A DNA stretch of 18,006 bases from CAZMZW01 sp963802275 (GCA_963802275.1 CAWDIB010000002.1:1-18006), one strand, 5' to 3'. Positions 1 through 8,047 are shown, counted from the stretch's first letter. The notes: generated from the letters alone by a model not told the origin. Translations and numbers: made by a program.

Positions 1-95
1 TTTTTCCATGGTCGGCCGAATTTCTGAATTAGCCGATTTCCCCCGCCATCACAAGAGCTTCCGGTTCGGCCTCACTTGAGGTAACGTCTTCCGCG
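1..95. other. Window edge, upstream of kinase fragment
   Basis: GC-rich sequence with no recognisable gene. It precedes the first ATG of the kinase fragment. A GAGG at about 76-79 is too far from the ATG at 96 to be a convincing ribosome binding site, so the true start of the kinase could lie elsewhere. Confidence 0.3.
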
Positions 96-930
96 ATGGT
101 CCCCCAACGCTTTACCGACTCCCTCCCCGCTCTTCTCGGTACGGCCGGCGCCAAACTTATAGACACGCCCGAGAAACTCATGGGGGACGCCTCCACACGG
201 CAGTACTTCCGGGTTCGGAGCGACAACCGTTCGTTCATCGCGATGTTGCTTCCCGGAAAAGGATCAGGCGTTCCGCGCCGAGGAGATCACAAGACCGCAC
301 GGCCGGTCACGGAGCTGCCCTTCGTGGACGTTCACGCGTACCTCGAATATCGCCGCGTGGCCGTCCCCATCGATTTACGGCCACGACAAGAAGAACGGGG
401 TCCTTCTGCTTGGAGGACTTCGGCGATGAGCTTCTGGTCGATGTGGCGGGGAGCTTTCCGATATTAAGACGGTGCGCGACACTCTACGAGATCGCGCTCG
501 AGCAACTCGAGCGGATCGCGCTCATCCCCGACTCGATCAACCCGGAGAAGTGCATTCTCTTCTCGCGGCGGTTCGACCGGGACCTCTACAACTGGGAGTT
601 CCTCCACTTCGTCGAGTGCGGTCTGGACCAGCGCCTCCCGATGCGCCCAAGGGGACCGACCGTGAGGCCATCCTCCAGGAATCGGGGAACTCTCACGGAG
701 GAGTTCCTGCGTGGGGGGATCTCGCCTGCCATCGCGACTACCACAGCCGGAACCTCATGGTGCTCACGACCTCGTTCGGGCGTCCGCCGCTCGGGGTCCT
801 CGATTTCCAGGACGCTCTACTCGCGCCTCTCTTTTCTACGATCTGGCTTCGCTCCTGCGGGATAAATATGTCCGTGTGCGCACAGCGAACCCGTGTACCT
901 CGGAACCTCTCACCGTGATCCTGGCCGAGG
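96..930 (+). pseudogene. Aminoglycoside-phosphotransferase-like kinase (COG3178/AmgK-like), multiply frameshifted
   Basis: Recognisable pieces of one APH-fold kinase appear in order but in changing frames: an N-terminal GDASTRQYFRV segment, DQAFRAEEIT (from 262), ELPFVDVHAYLEY, SIYGHDKKNGVLLLEDFGDE (from about 370), a LYEIALEQLERIALIPDS helix, the catalytic HRDYHSRNLM loop, the metal-binding LDFQDAL motif, then FYDLASLLRDKY. The family phosphorylates small molecules; the COG3178 branch includes the MurNAc/GlcNAc anomeric kinase AmgK, and similarity to that branch is recalled, not computed. At least five frame changes occur in about 800 bases with the protein motifs still well conserved. That pattern fits indel-rich sequence better than long decay. 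The C-terminus is lost where isoleucyl-tRNA synthetase sequence begins. GC content is clearly higher than in the DNA to the right. It cannot be a working gene as written. Confidence 0.7.
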
Positions 931-944
931 AGCTGCTCCCGTCG

Positions 945-2206
945 ATCTTCCCGGCGGACAAGAGCTCGAATACACAGTCACCGGGACTTACAAGGGCTCC
1001 GAGCTCAAAGGCATCGATTACGAACAGCTTATCGACTGGGTAAAACCCGACGACGGCGCGTTCCGCGTGATCACCGGCGATTTCGTAACGACAGTTGACG
1101 GTACAGGCATAGTGCATATCGCTCCTACCTTCGGTGCCGACGACTACCGTGCAGGGCGACGAGCGCGGCATCCCGCCGCTGATGGTGATGATGTCCGACG
1201 GCTTCATGGGCCCGCTTGTCGACCGTCGCGGTCGCATGGTGCCGATGGAGGACCTCGACCAGGCCTTCGTGGCAACACGGGTCAACACCGCCACATACGG
1301 TCCCTTCGCGGGACGCTACGTCAAGAACGAATATGATGATACGATTCCGGCGGGGACGGAGACCCTCGATGTTGACATAGCAGTATCGCTGAAGCAGCAG
1401 GGCAAGGTATTCCGGATAGAGAAGCAGATCCACACCTACCCGCACTGCTGGCGCACCGACAAGCCCGTGCTCTATTACCCGCTCGACTCATGGTTCATCC
1501 GCACCACGCGCACTGCGCGAGCGGATGATTGAGCTCAATGACACGATCAACTGGAAACCCTCCAGCACCGGCACCGGCCGCTTCGGCAAGTGGCTCGAGA
1601 ACCTGGTCGACTGGAACCTGTCGCGCTCACGCTACTGGGGCACGCCGCTCCCCATCTGGATGACCGAGGACCGCCAGGAGGAGATATGCATCGGCTCGCT
1701 GGCAGAGCTGAAGATCGAGATTACCCGCAGTATCGATGCGGGTTACATGACGCACAACCCGCTGGAGAATTTCGTCGAGGGCGACTTCTCCTCGGAGAAC
1801 TACTCGCTGCTTGACCTTCACAGGCCTTATGTTGATGATATAGTTCTGGTGAGCGCCACCGGAAGGCCTATGCGTCGCGAGACGGATCTTATTGACGTCT
1901 GGTTCGATTCGGGCGCGATGCCTTACGCGCAGGCACACTGGCCCTTCGAGAACAAGGAAAACTTTTCGGAGATGTTCCCGGCCGACTTCATCGCCAAGGG
2001 TGTTGATCAGACACGCGGATGGTTCTTCACGCTGCATGCAATCGCCACGATGATCTCCGATTCGGTTTCGTTTAAAAATATAATATCCAACGGCCTGGTG
2101 CTCGACAAGAACGGCAACAAGATGTCGAAGCGCCTCGGCAACGCCGTCGATCCATTCTCGGCCCTGGCAACACACGGGGCGGATCCGCTGCGCTGGTACA
2201 TGTCCT
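945..2206 (+). pseudogene. ileS: Isoleucyl-tRNA synthetase, internal fragment with frameshifts
   Basis: Class I aminoacyl-tRNA synthetase that charges tRNA-Ile; only the middle is present. In order: YKGSELKGIDYEQL and GTGIVHIAPTFGADD of the CP1 editing domain (about 985-1145), then after a frame change at about 1130-1150 the HTYPHCWRTDKPVLYYP segment and SWFIRTT. After another change at about 1510-1530 come NLSRSRYWGTPLPIW, DVWFDSGAMPYAQ, TRGWFFTLHAIATM and the KMSKR signature loop (about 2121-2135). It ends at DPLRWYM (about 2180-2202). KMSKR in place of KMSKS is, as far as I recall, usual in the long Bacteroidota-type IleS. The first several hundred residues and the anticodon-binding C-terminus are missing. 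At about 2203-2210 the sequence switches abruptly to an unrelated minus-strand gene. The left join, at about 925-960, is equally abrupt. Confidence 0.88.
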
Positions 2207-2777
2207 TTTGGAAATCTGAGCGCTGCATAGGGAATTTCCATTTCGACCGTCCAGCAATCTTCACTTATAGAAACGTGACTTTCCCATACGCCGTCCCATT
2301 TTATATCAGAAGAACCTCCGGAACCACCTGTCAGGTTGATATCTGTTTGGACCCCGGAAGCTGAAACTTTAAATCTAAACCCGTAAATTCCATCATTAAA
2401 CGGGTTGATGTCAACCCAGAACTGATCCGCATTCAATTTGCTGTCTGCATCTCTTAAACCCAATTCAGTCAGAATTTTTGATGGCTCCGGGTCATGCATT
2501 TTAGCCCCGATATAAATGGCATAATCACTGTAAAGAATGCTGACCTCTGTTTTAAAAGATGCGGGTCGGTCATTATGGGGTTCATATTGGAAAAAATCAC
2601 CTGACTTTTCTGCAAGCTGCCATAATGGATCACTCATCATGCCATCCATTTGCGGAGCTTGCAAAACCCTGGTTGCCACAATCTTTTTTTGATGGATACA
2701 TCCTGCGCATAAAGCACATTGCTTCCAATCATCAAAATCATAAGAAAAAAACACCCGGCAATCTGGGAACGAACCAT
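2206..2777 (-). pseudogene. Secreted DUF5916 / CBM9-like protein, N-terminal fragment
   Basis: Translation from the ATG at 2777-2775 begins with an uncleaved signal peptide of about 24 residues (a short Arg-containing start, a hydrophobic core FFLMILMIGS, then LYAQ). A run of seven A (minus strand, about 2677-2687) breaks the frame; one more A would join it to the mature part. That part reads PQMDGMMSDPLWQLAEKSGDF, TEVSILYSDYAIYIGAKMHD, ADQFWVDINPFNDGIYGFRF, and ends WTVEMEIPYAALRFPK. This is the typical opening of Bacteroidota DUF5916 proteins, which carry a CBM9-like beta-sandwich before a long beta-barrel-like domain and are probably exported. Everything after ALRFPK is missing because the minus-strand reading runs into antisense ileS. 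The precise role of the family is unknown. The single-base homopolymer break may be a sequencing error. Confidence 0.75.
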
Positions 2778-2830
2778 CGAAATCCTATTTACATCAAATT
2801 CCTGAAATAATAATTTTTAAATTTTTATGC

Positions 2831-3670
2831 TTAAACGTACTCATAAATGTATTGGTTAACTACGTTATCCAATCTCTCTGCAATGGTCAGATCATAACTT
2901 TCACTAGTGATCTTTTTAACCTTGTTTTTGGTATAATATTCACCCGAAATAAGATCGTTTTGAGATTCTGTTGCCAGAAAAATGATTGTTTGAGCGCCTT
3001 TTTTAGGAGAAATCCCTGATAACCTGAAGAAAAAATTGGCAAACCAACCAGCATTTCGACCCAAACGCGTATTCACCAAACCAGGATGCAGCGCGTATAC
3101 ACCGATTTTTTTTCCCTGTAATTGCTTTGCCCACCACCTGGTCAGCAAAATGACACCCAGCTTAGATTGCCGGTAAGCGTTGAAACCGCTGAATTTCTTT
3201 CTGCCTTCAATATCATCAAAATCAATATTACCATAGTGCAGGGCAGAAGCAGTTTGAATAATACGTGCATCTGCAGACTTCTCCAGGGCGGGTAACAGCT
3301 GGGATTTAAGCAAGGCCGGAGATAAAACATTTACATGAAAGATCTCTTCTACTTTATTTCTGGATTCCTTGTACTCAAAGTTCCATACACCGGCATTGTT
3401 GATAAGGATATCCAGATGTGTGTGTTTTTCAAGAAAACTGGTACATGCTTTTACAACAGATTCAAAAGAAGCCAGATTACAAAAAATAAAGTCAAGGCTT
3501 CCCGTATTATCTTGTTTTTGAGCATCAAATTCAGCCATTATTTTTTCTGCTGTCTCGACACTTCGGGTTGTAAAGATCACTTCATTACCCTGTCTGGCCA
3601 GCTCCAATGCGGCTTCTTTACCAATACCGGAAGTTGCCCCTGTAATTAAAATTGTTTTGCTTTTTGTCAT
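2831..3670 (-). CDS. Short-chain dehydrogenase/reductase (retinol-dehydrogenase-like)
   Basis: Intact 279-residue SDR. The Rossmann dinucleotide motif TGATSGIG is at residues 10-17, NNAG at 91-94, the catalytic serine region ASAL at 141-144, YxxxK at Y166-K170, and the HPG turn at 195-197. TTRS after beta-2 suggests an NADP(H) preference. The overall pattern (long substrate loop, WWAKQL helix, HPGLVNTRLGR) resembles the retinol-dehydrogenase/WW-oxidoreductase-like branch used for many unrelated alcohols and ketones, so the substrate cannot be named. There is no signal peptide or membrane segment, so it should be cytoplasmic. The start is the ATG at 3670; no Shine-Dalgarno is evident, as is common in Bacteroidota. 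It lies between the M16 gene (upstream, with its own terminator) and the DUF5916 gene (54 bases downstream), all on the minus strand and of similar low GC. Confidence 0.9.
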   Translation of the reverse strand: MTKSKTILITGATSGIGKEAALELARQGNEVIFTTRSVETAEKIMAEFDAQKQDNTGSLDFIFCNLASFESVVKACTSFLEKHTHLDILINNAGVWNFEYKESRNKVEEIFHVNVLSPALLKSQLLPALEKSADARIIQTASALHYGNIDFDDIEGRKKFSGFNAYRQSKLGVILLTRWWAKQLQGKKIGVYALHPGLVNTRLGRNAGWFANFFFRLSGISPKKGAQTIIFLATESQNDLISGEYYTKNKVKKITSESYDLTIAERLDNVVNQYIYEYV

Positions 3671-3707
3671 CGTTTCTATAGTTTAATGAACGGTTATTTT
3701 GTCATTT

Positions 3708-3753
3708 CCAGTAAAATCAAAAGCGGAAACCGTTCCTAGTCCGGTTTCCGCTT
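3708..3753 (-). terminator. Rho-independent terminator after the M16 gene
   Basis: A perfect 12-bp stem (3721-3732 with 3742-3753, arm AAGCGGAAACCG) closes a 9-base loop and is followed on the minus strand by TTGATTTTAC. It starts about 15 bases past the restored M16 stop codon at 3769-3771, which supports both the terminator and the extended C-terminus of that gene. Confidence 0.8.
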
Positions 3754-3768
3754 CTTCAATCCGATAAA

Positions 3769-4700
3769 TCAATAGTTAAAAAGTTCTTCCCTGTTTATCT
3801 TCTTAACCGGGCCAAACAGGCTTTCCAGTTTTTCGAAATCAATCAGGTTTTCGTTTCCAGAATTACAAAAGTTTTCTTCTGGTCTTTAATATATTTTTTG
3901 TTGAATGCCGAAACATCTGCTAAGGTAAGACTGGGAATTGTTTCAAACAACTGTATCCTTGGATCCTGTTTGTGACCCATTTTGGTAGCAGCAAGGTAAT
4001 TCCAGACAATACTGATGTTGCGTATCCGTTGTGTACGGATATTTAAGATCAGCTGATCTTTTGCCAGGTTAAAGGAAGTTTCAGACATCGGCATTTCATT
4101 AAAAAGCTCATTGAAAGCTGTAAATGCATCGATCACCTTATCATTTTGGGTTGCGATAAAACTGGTATTGATATAGTTTTGGTCCGGCCATTCAGGAGCG
4201 GAATAACTGGATCTTGCTGTATAAGCCAAACCTCTTTTTTCGCGCATTTCCTGAAAAACAATCGCATTCATTCCTCCGCCAAAATACATATTGTACATAC
4301 TCACCTGCGGCAACATATCAAGTTTAAAGTTTTTGCCTTTTGAAATCGTTTGCAAATAACTTTGGTTGGCATCATAATGTGAGAAAAACACTTTATTCTC
4401 AACAGTTTCTTTAGGTATAAAAAGCCTGATACGTTCAACTTTTTTGAGTTTTTTAGGTGTTTTATGTTGTTTTTTTAGCAAAGCAGTTAATTCCTTTACG
4501 CTTTGTGGACCATAAAACACCACCTGGTGCAGCTCTGACCAAAGCACCTGGATAGCTTTGGTCATCTGCTCCGGCGTCAAAGCATCAATTTCCTTATCGG
4601 TTAAAGTAAATTTGGTCGGGTTGTTCTCTCCAAAAGTGGCATAACTAACCAAAGCGCCAAAAACGTTTTGTTGATTAGCTTTGCTATCGCTACGGGATTT
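3769..4700 (-). pseudogene. M16 family zinc metallopeptidase, C-terminal half, one frameshift
   Basis: C-terminal M16 domain of an insulinase/pitrilysin-type protease. The diagnostic block is FGGGMNAIVFQEMREKRGLA (roughly 110 residues after 4652), followed by a helical stretch ending NKKYIKDQKKTFVIL. Reading as written gives a stop at 3843, but restoring one G in the GG at about 3855-3858 continues as GNENLIDFEKLE and then PVKKINREELFNY to a stop at 3769-3771. This is the usual end of Bacteroidota M16 proteins, so a one-base deletion or error is likely. Upstream of 4652 the frame stays open (SRSDSKANQQNVFGALVSYA), then family similarity is lost at about 4690-4700. The HxxEH zinc-binding N-terminal half is absent from the window. 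These enzymes are usually periplasmic or extracytoplasmic; no signal is visible because the N-terminus is missing. Confidence 0.8.
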
Positions 4701-4711
4701 TTTTACAGGGC

Positions 4712-5114
4712 TTTGGGCGCACTCTTAGAACGCTCTTCATCTGGGAAGGGGTGAGCATGTACCTGACTGAAGCCGCGGTTAACCAGACCCTGACCTGGAT
4801 CAGCCATAATTCAGACAAGGGTAGCGAACTTGTTTTTGACTTTCTTTATTCGTCTGCGCTGACCCCCGGGAAACAACCCTACGAAGTCAGAAAGAAGTAT
4901 GCGGGCAGGCAGATTAACCGGAGAGGGATTGAGCTTTGGGATTGACAAGGGTGGATTAACGCCCTTTCTTTCAAAGAGGGGATTCACCGATATTCATGAG
5001 GTCACTGCCAGAGATTTACACCAGTTGTTCTTCCACGGGGTAAATGAGAAAAGGATAGTGGCAGATCATTATGCCATTGCTCATGCGACTGTTGGCAAAA
5101 CAAAACATTCCTGA
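4712..5114 (+). pseudogene. LCM/PPM1-type SAM-dependent methyltransferase, C-terminal fragment
   Basis: The frame opens with RTLFIWEGVSMYLTEAAV, a hallmark of the class I SAM-dependent methyltransferases related to leucine carboxyl methyltransferase (TIGR00027-like). GSELVFDFLYSSAL follows. A frame change at about 4895-4915 leads into LTGEGLSFGIDKGGL and FLSKRGFTDIHEVTARDL, and the protein ends at 5114. The substrate of bacterial members is mostly unknown. The SAM-binding N-terminal half is missing; the similarity begins where the minus-strand M16 gene ends. It may belong to the organism on the right or be another foreign fragment: it still carries a frameshift, unlike everything to the right. 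Confidence 0.65.
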
Positions 5115-5159
5115 CCAAACAGGCTTTCTTAATCTCTCGCTTACAGACCATCTAGTGGA

Positions 5160-5285
5160 TTACACCCAGCGCATGCAGCGGATAACGAAAAAGCCGACGA
5201 TGACCAACGCCAGCACCAGCCAGATCCAGCCCCAATAACCTGCCCTGGCTACGCGGGTGGCGCGCACTACCCTTCTGCGTCTCAT
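5160..5285 (-). CDS. 41-residue single-pass membrane microprotein
   Basis: This small frame is supported by its signals. It starts at the ATG at 5285-5283, preceded by a perfect AAGGAGG (minus strand, about 5289-5295) at ideal spacing, and ends in TAA at 5162-5160. The protein has a strongly basic N-terminus (MRRRR, more Arg through residue 14), then one hydrophobic segment from about residue 17 to 35 rich in Trp, Val, Leu and Ile, and a short RCMRWV end. By the positive-inside rule the N-terminus should be cytoplasmic. A promoter and a palindrome lie just upstream. No family is recognised; function is unknown. Its first neighbour upstream is the IS256 element, which lies beyond the promoter and leaves it intact. 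Confidence 0.7.
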   Translation of the reverse strand: MRRRRVVRATRVARAGYWGWIWLVLALVIVGFFVIRCMRWV

Positions 5286-5307
5286 AACTTCCTCCTTGTA
5301 AAATAAT

Positions 5308-5321
5308 AATGGTATACCATT
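5308..5321. promoter_or_regulatory. Perfect 14-bp palindrome, candidate operator
   Basis: AATGGTATACCATT is fully self-complementary and overlaps the predicted -10 element and start region of the microprotein promoter. The TGGT-ACCA core resembles GntR-family operators (established consensus of the TGGTnnnACCA type), but the spacing differs, so the regulator cannot be named. Its position suggests repression by occlusion. Confidence 0.5.
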
Positions 5322-5347
5322 CTATAATCAATCCATCGAAAAATCAA
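5319..5347 (-). promoter_or_regulatory. Sigma70-like promoter of the microprotein
   Basis: On the minus strand, TTGATT (5342-5347) and TAGAAT (5319-5324) are separated by 17 bases. The transcript would start about 10 bases further on, giving a short leader that contains the AAGGAGG site. Confidence 0.5.
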
Positions 5348-5349
5348 CT

Positions 5350-5359
5350 TGCACAAGGA
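5350..5359 (+). repeat. Left copy of IS target-site direct repeat
   Basis: TGCACAAGGA, identical to 6663-6672 in the same orientation at the other side of the IS element. The usual IS256 duplication is 8-9 bp, so one or two end bases may match by chance. Confidence 0.7.
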
Positions 5360-5363
5360 TTAC

Positions 5364-5382
5364 GCAACCTTTTTTCTGTAAA
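5364..5382 (+). repeat. IS256 left terminal inverted repeat
   Basis: GCAACCTTTTTTCTGTAAA pairs with the complement of 6638-6656 with three mismatches. It lies just beyond the transposase stop codon. Confidence 0.7.
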
Positions 5383-5408
5383 TTTGAGTCAAGAATATCC
5401 CTAATCTA

Positions 5409-6566
5409 TTAGATATTCAAAATTCTCCTTGAACAATAGTGTTTCCCAATTTGCCATTCCTCACTTATTTCCATCAAGATTGCGGAAATCAATCTAAGGC
5501 ATGAATTCTCGTTTGGGAACACTCCTACAACTCTGGTCCTCCTTCTAATTTCTTTGTTGATCCGTTCAAGACTATTGGTGGTCCGGATGGATCTGCGATG
5601 CTCGAGCGGAAAGTCAAAAACTGTAAAGCCTTCTGCCAAATTCTCTTCCAGCCAGGCAGATAACCTTGGAGCAGTAAGCGCATATTTCCGGATGGCAGCC
5701 TGAAGGTATTGTTCTGCAGTCGCTTTATCTGGCGCATTGAACATGTTACGGATATCAGCTGCCACCTCATAGCGCATGGCCTGTTTGGGTACATAGGACT
5801 GGGCGTTCTGCTGCAAGTGGAACTGGCACCGCTGCCAGGGCACACTACCCAGGATGGCTCTTCTGGCTGCTCCCAAGCCTTGATGGTCATCACTGATCAC
5901 CAATTGAATGCCATGCATACCGCGGTCTTTCAGTCCTTTCAAAAAGGCTTTCCAGTGGGTTTCGTGCTCACTTAGTGACACCGATACCCCTAAAATCTGC
6001 CTTTCGCCCTGCGAATTGATGCCGGAGGCCACCAAAACAGCCGCATCCCGCACCTGGCCAGCCTCACGCACCTTCTCATAACGGGCATCCACGTACAGAT
6101 AAGTGATTTCACCCAATGGCCTTTCACGCCATTCCTGCAATGCCTGGTCCAATTGTGCTGTTGCCCGGCTGACCTGCATGGCGCTAATCTCCACCCCGCA
6201 TAATTCCTCGGTGATGGTCTTTACCTTCCGGGTGGATACTCCCTGCACGTACATCTCAGCCAAGGCTGCTACCAGCGCCCTTTCGCTTCTCAATCCCTTT
6301 TCCAATGCTGAGGGATAAAAGCCTCCCTCTCTCACTTGGGGCACGGCAAAGGTGATCTCGCCAATCCTCGTCCGGACGGTCTTGGGCTTGTACCCATTGG
6401 AATGCCCTTTGCGCTCATCGGTTCTCTCGTATTCCTCCGCTTGCAAATACTTCGACCTCTCTGCCTGCATAGCATGATTGAGTAGAATCCTCAGAAGTTC
6501 GGGGCTGGCGTCCAATCCCTTCTCCAGTATGTCTTTGGTAAGCTTATAATCATCTTGGTGAGTCAT
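5409..6566 (-). CDS. IS256-family (Mutator-like) DDE transposase
   Basis: Intact 385-residue transposase that cuts and joins its own element ends. The three catalytic acids are visible: D160 in LYVDARYEK, D226 or D227 in VISDDHQG, and E334 in TNSLERINKEIRRRTRVVG. The CxxH motif typical of the family is C247-H250 (RCQFHLQQN). The N-terminal region (about 1-130) is helical and should bind the inverted repeats. The ATG at 6566 has AGGAG at suitable spacing (AATAGGAGACCACC before it). The length is slightly below the 390-410 usual for the family, with a short C-terminus after EEWQIGKHY. No neighbouring gene belongs to the element. Confidence 0.93.
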   Translation of the reverse strand: MTHQDDYKLTKDILEKGLDASPELLRILLNHAMQAERSKYLQAEEYERTDERKGHSNGYKPKTVRTRIGEITFAVPQVREGGFYPSALEKGLRSERALVAALAEMYVQGVSTRKVKTITEELCGVEISAMQVSRATAQLDQALQEWRERPLGEITYLYVDARYEKVREAGQVRDAAVLVASGINSQGERQILGVSVSLSEHETHWKAFLKGLKDRGMHGIQLVISDDHQGLGAARRAILGSVPWQRCQFHLQQNAQSYVPKQAMRYEVAADIRNMFNAPDKATAEQYLQAAIRKYALTAPRLSAWLEENLAEGFTVFDFPLEHRRSIRTTNSLERINKEIRRRTRVVGVFPNENSCLRLISAILMEISEEWQIGKHYCSRRILNI

Positions 6567-6637
6567 GGTGGTCTCCTATTCTGGTTTGGTTACCTTGTAG
6601 GATACTCCTGACTCACCCATCTTGTTAAGGTCCTGAT

Positions 6638-6656
6638 TTTACAGAAAGAATGTTAC
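6638..6656 (-). repeat. IS256 right terminal inverted repeat
   Basis: On the minus strand this reads GTAACATTCTTTCTGTAAA, matching the left repeat at 16 of 19 positions. It lies upstream of the transposase start. Confidence 0.7.
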
Positions 6657-6662
6657 ACCTAC

Positions 6663-6672
6663 TGCACAAGGA
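6663..6672 (+). repeat. Right copy of IS target-site direct repeat
   Basis: TGCACAAGGA, identical to 5350-5359. The -35 box of the downstream diguanylate cyclase promoter begins two bases to its right. Confidence 0.7.
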
Positions 6673-6673
6673 C

Positions 6674-6702
6674 TTGTTCTTGGTTTGGTGTATTTGTATA
6701 AT
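6674..6702 (+). promoter_or_regulatory. Sigma70-like promoter of the first diguanylate cyclase
   Basis: TTGTTC (6674-6679), a 17-base spacer, and a consensus TATAAT (6697-6702). It lies about 105 bases upstream of the ATG at 6809 and directly outside the IS element. Confidence 0.6.
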
Positions 6703-6808
6703 ATATTTAGCAAGATTCGATGGGACAAAGATAGTGATTAAAGGGACAGTTATTGACAGAATGTCTCCACCCACACTACCCGAAGAAGGTGGATTATAAG
6801 GAAAAAAG

Positions 6809-7783
6809 ATGAAAAAGACCCACGAGCAGGAAAGTGACCCGAAAAAGAAGCTAAAAAAAGCATCATCACCCGGTGTAAACATCAACCCTGATACCATGCA
6901 ACCTTCCGAGGTCAAATTCAGGCGCATGTTCGAAAGCGCACATGACGGCATCCTGCTGATCGAGTGCGAAACCGGGGAAATCAGCGATGTGAATCCATAC
7001 TTCTCCCTATCGCTGGGATACCCGAAAGATGAAGTAATCGGTACTGAGTTGTGGGAGTTTGAACCCTTCAATCGCATCATCGGCAGCCGTGATGCATTTC
7101 TCGAGCTCGCCTTGCAGGAAACGATGCGCCATGACAAGCTGGCCATGGAAACCAAGAAGCGGAAAATCGTGCACGTGGAGATGGTATGCGTGCGTTACGA
7201 GGTGGAGGGAAAGCCCTTCATCCAATGCAACCTGCGCGACATCAGCGAACGGGTGCAAGCGGAAAACCAGGTGGTGTTCATCAGCAACCACGATATGCTG
7301 ACCCGGCTATATAATCGCTCCTACTTCGACGAAGAAATGCGCCGTCTGGAGAACAGCCGCCAGTACCCGATCAGCATCTTCATGCTGGATGTGGACGGAC
7401 TGAAGGTCGTAAACGACATGCACGGCCATACTGCCGGGGATAACTTACTCAAACGCACTGCCCAGGTGCTCAGATCCTGTTTCCGCGATGAAGACATCAT
7501 CGCCCGCATCGGCGGGGACGAATTTGCAGTGCTGCTGGCGAATACAAGCCAGCAGGCGTGCGAGAACATCAAGCAGCGCATGGATAAGACGTTGAGGCAG
7601 CACAACCAGGGCTTTTCAGACCGGCTTCTGTGCCTGTCGATTGGCGCGGCTACACTGGATGAGCAGGGTTCGCTGGATGAGTTGTTCAAGCAGGCGGACG
7701 CGTTGATGTACAAACAAAAGAAAGCCAAAGCGGGGAATGTAAAAAGAGATGTAGCCGAACAATTAGACTTGCTCAGTCCCTAG
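6809..7783 (+). CDS. PAS-GGDEF diguanylate cyclase, copy 1
   Basis: Predicted to make the second messenger cyclic di-GMP from two GTP. The 324-residue protein has a Lys-rich N-terminus, a PAS sensor domain at about residues 36-150 (FRRMFESAHDGILLIE, then VNPYFSLSLGYPKDEVIG, ending RDISER), a short linker helix, and a GGDEF domain at about 155-310. It has HDMLTRLYNR at 161-170, the metal-binding FMLDVD at 191-196, the active-site GGDEF at 235-239, and an intact inhibitory RxxD site (R226-D229). It should therefore be active and product-inhibited. There is no signal peptide or membrane segment, so it is cytoplasmic. AAGGA six bases before the ATG fixes the start. It aligns residue for residue with the second copy at 8560-9501. 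A convergent lysozyme remnant lies 39 bases past its stop. Confidence 0.93.
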   Translation: MKKTHEQESDPKKKLKKASSPGVNINPDTMQPSEVKFRRMFESAHDGILLIECETGEISDVNPYFSLSLGYPKDEVIGTELWEFEPFNRIIGSRDAFLELALQETMRHDKLAMETKKRKIVHVEMVCVRYEVEGKPFIQCNLRDISERVQAENQVVFISNHDMLTRLYNRSYFDEEMRRLENSRQYPISIFMLDVDGLKVVNDMHGHTAGDNLLKRTAQVLRSCFRDEDIIARIGGDEFAVLLANTSQQACENIKQRMDKTLRQHNQGFSDRLLCLSIGAATLDEQGSLDELFKQADALMYKQKKAKAGNVKRDVAEQLDLLSP

Positions 7784-7822
7784 TCTGTCTGGCTGGTTGT
7801 TTTCTCCAAAAAGATTACTAAA

Positions 7823-8047
7823 TCAGATATTTTTTATTTTTCGAAAGAAAACAGCTTCCAGGAACTTTTCCATTTTCCGCCGAATGGGATAAAAACCGAG
7901 CTTGGTTGCAATCACCTCAGCAGGGGTTTCAATCAGTTCAATATAAGTACCGGTCTTGCCTTTAATGGCGGCATAGCGGTTATCACTCAGGTCCGCCCGG
8001 TAGGTGTTGAGGAAGGCATGGATGGGAACCACCTTACCGTTGGACAC
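7823..8047 (-). pseudogene. GH25 lysozyme remnant (C-terminal SH3 part only)
   Basis: About 74 codons match the end of the complete lysozyme at 9556-10566: here LNTYRADLSDNRYAAIKGKT and GTYIELIETPAEV, there LNTYWADLGDNRYAAIKGKT and GNYIELIETPAEA; then KLGFYPIRRKMEK against KLGFYPMRRKIEK. The entire catalytic domain and the first part of the SH3-like domain are gone; similarity begins at GKVV (near 8035). It has the same position and orientation relative to diguanylate cyclase 1 as the full lysozyme has to cyclase 2, so it is what is left of a duplicated module. The ATG at 8047 is probably not a real start: no good ribosome binding site is seen. Confidence 0.8.

Larger units (their letters stand above)
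5360..6662 (-). mobile_element. IS256-family insertion sequence, complete
   Basis: About 1.3 kb, normal for the family, bounded by a 10-bp direct repeat. Imperfect terminal inverted repeats sit at 5364-5382 and 6638-6656 (16 of 19 positions match around TTTCTGTAAA). A second inverted pair lies inside them: GAGTCAAGAATATCC at 5386-5400 and its near-complement at 6600-6614 (13 of 15). One intact transposase gene fills the element. The element appears recent or still active: gene, ends and target duplication are all preserved. Exact outer ends are uncertain by a few bases because the outermost repeat bases match poorly. Confidence 0.85.

Noticed and set aside
1627..2205. Minus-strand continuation of the DUF5916 frame through ileS
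   Set aside because: It is antisense to well-conserved ileS motifs; the real minus-strand similarity stops at ALRFPK.
5350..5359. TGCACAAGGA repeat as a regulator site pair
   Set aside because: Its two copies flank the IS256 element exactly, so target-site duplication explains it better.
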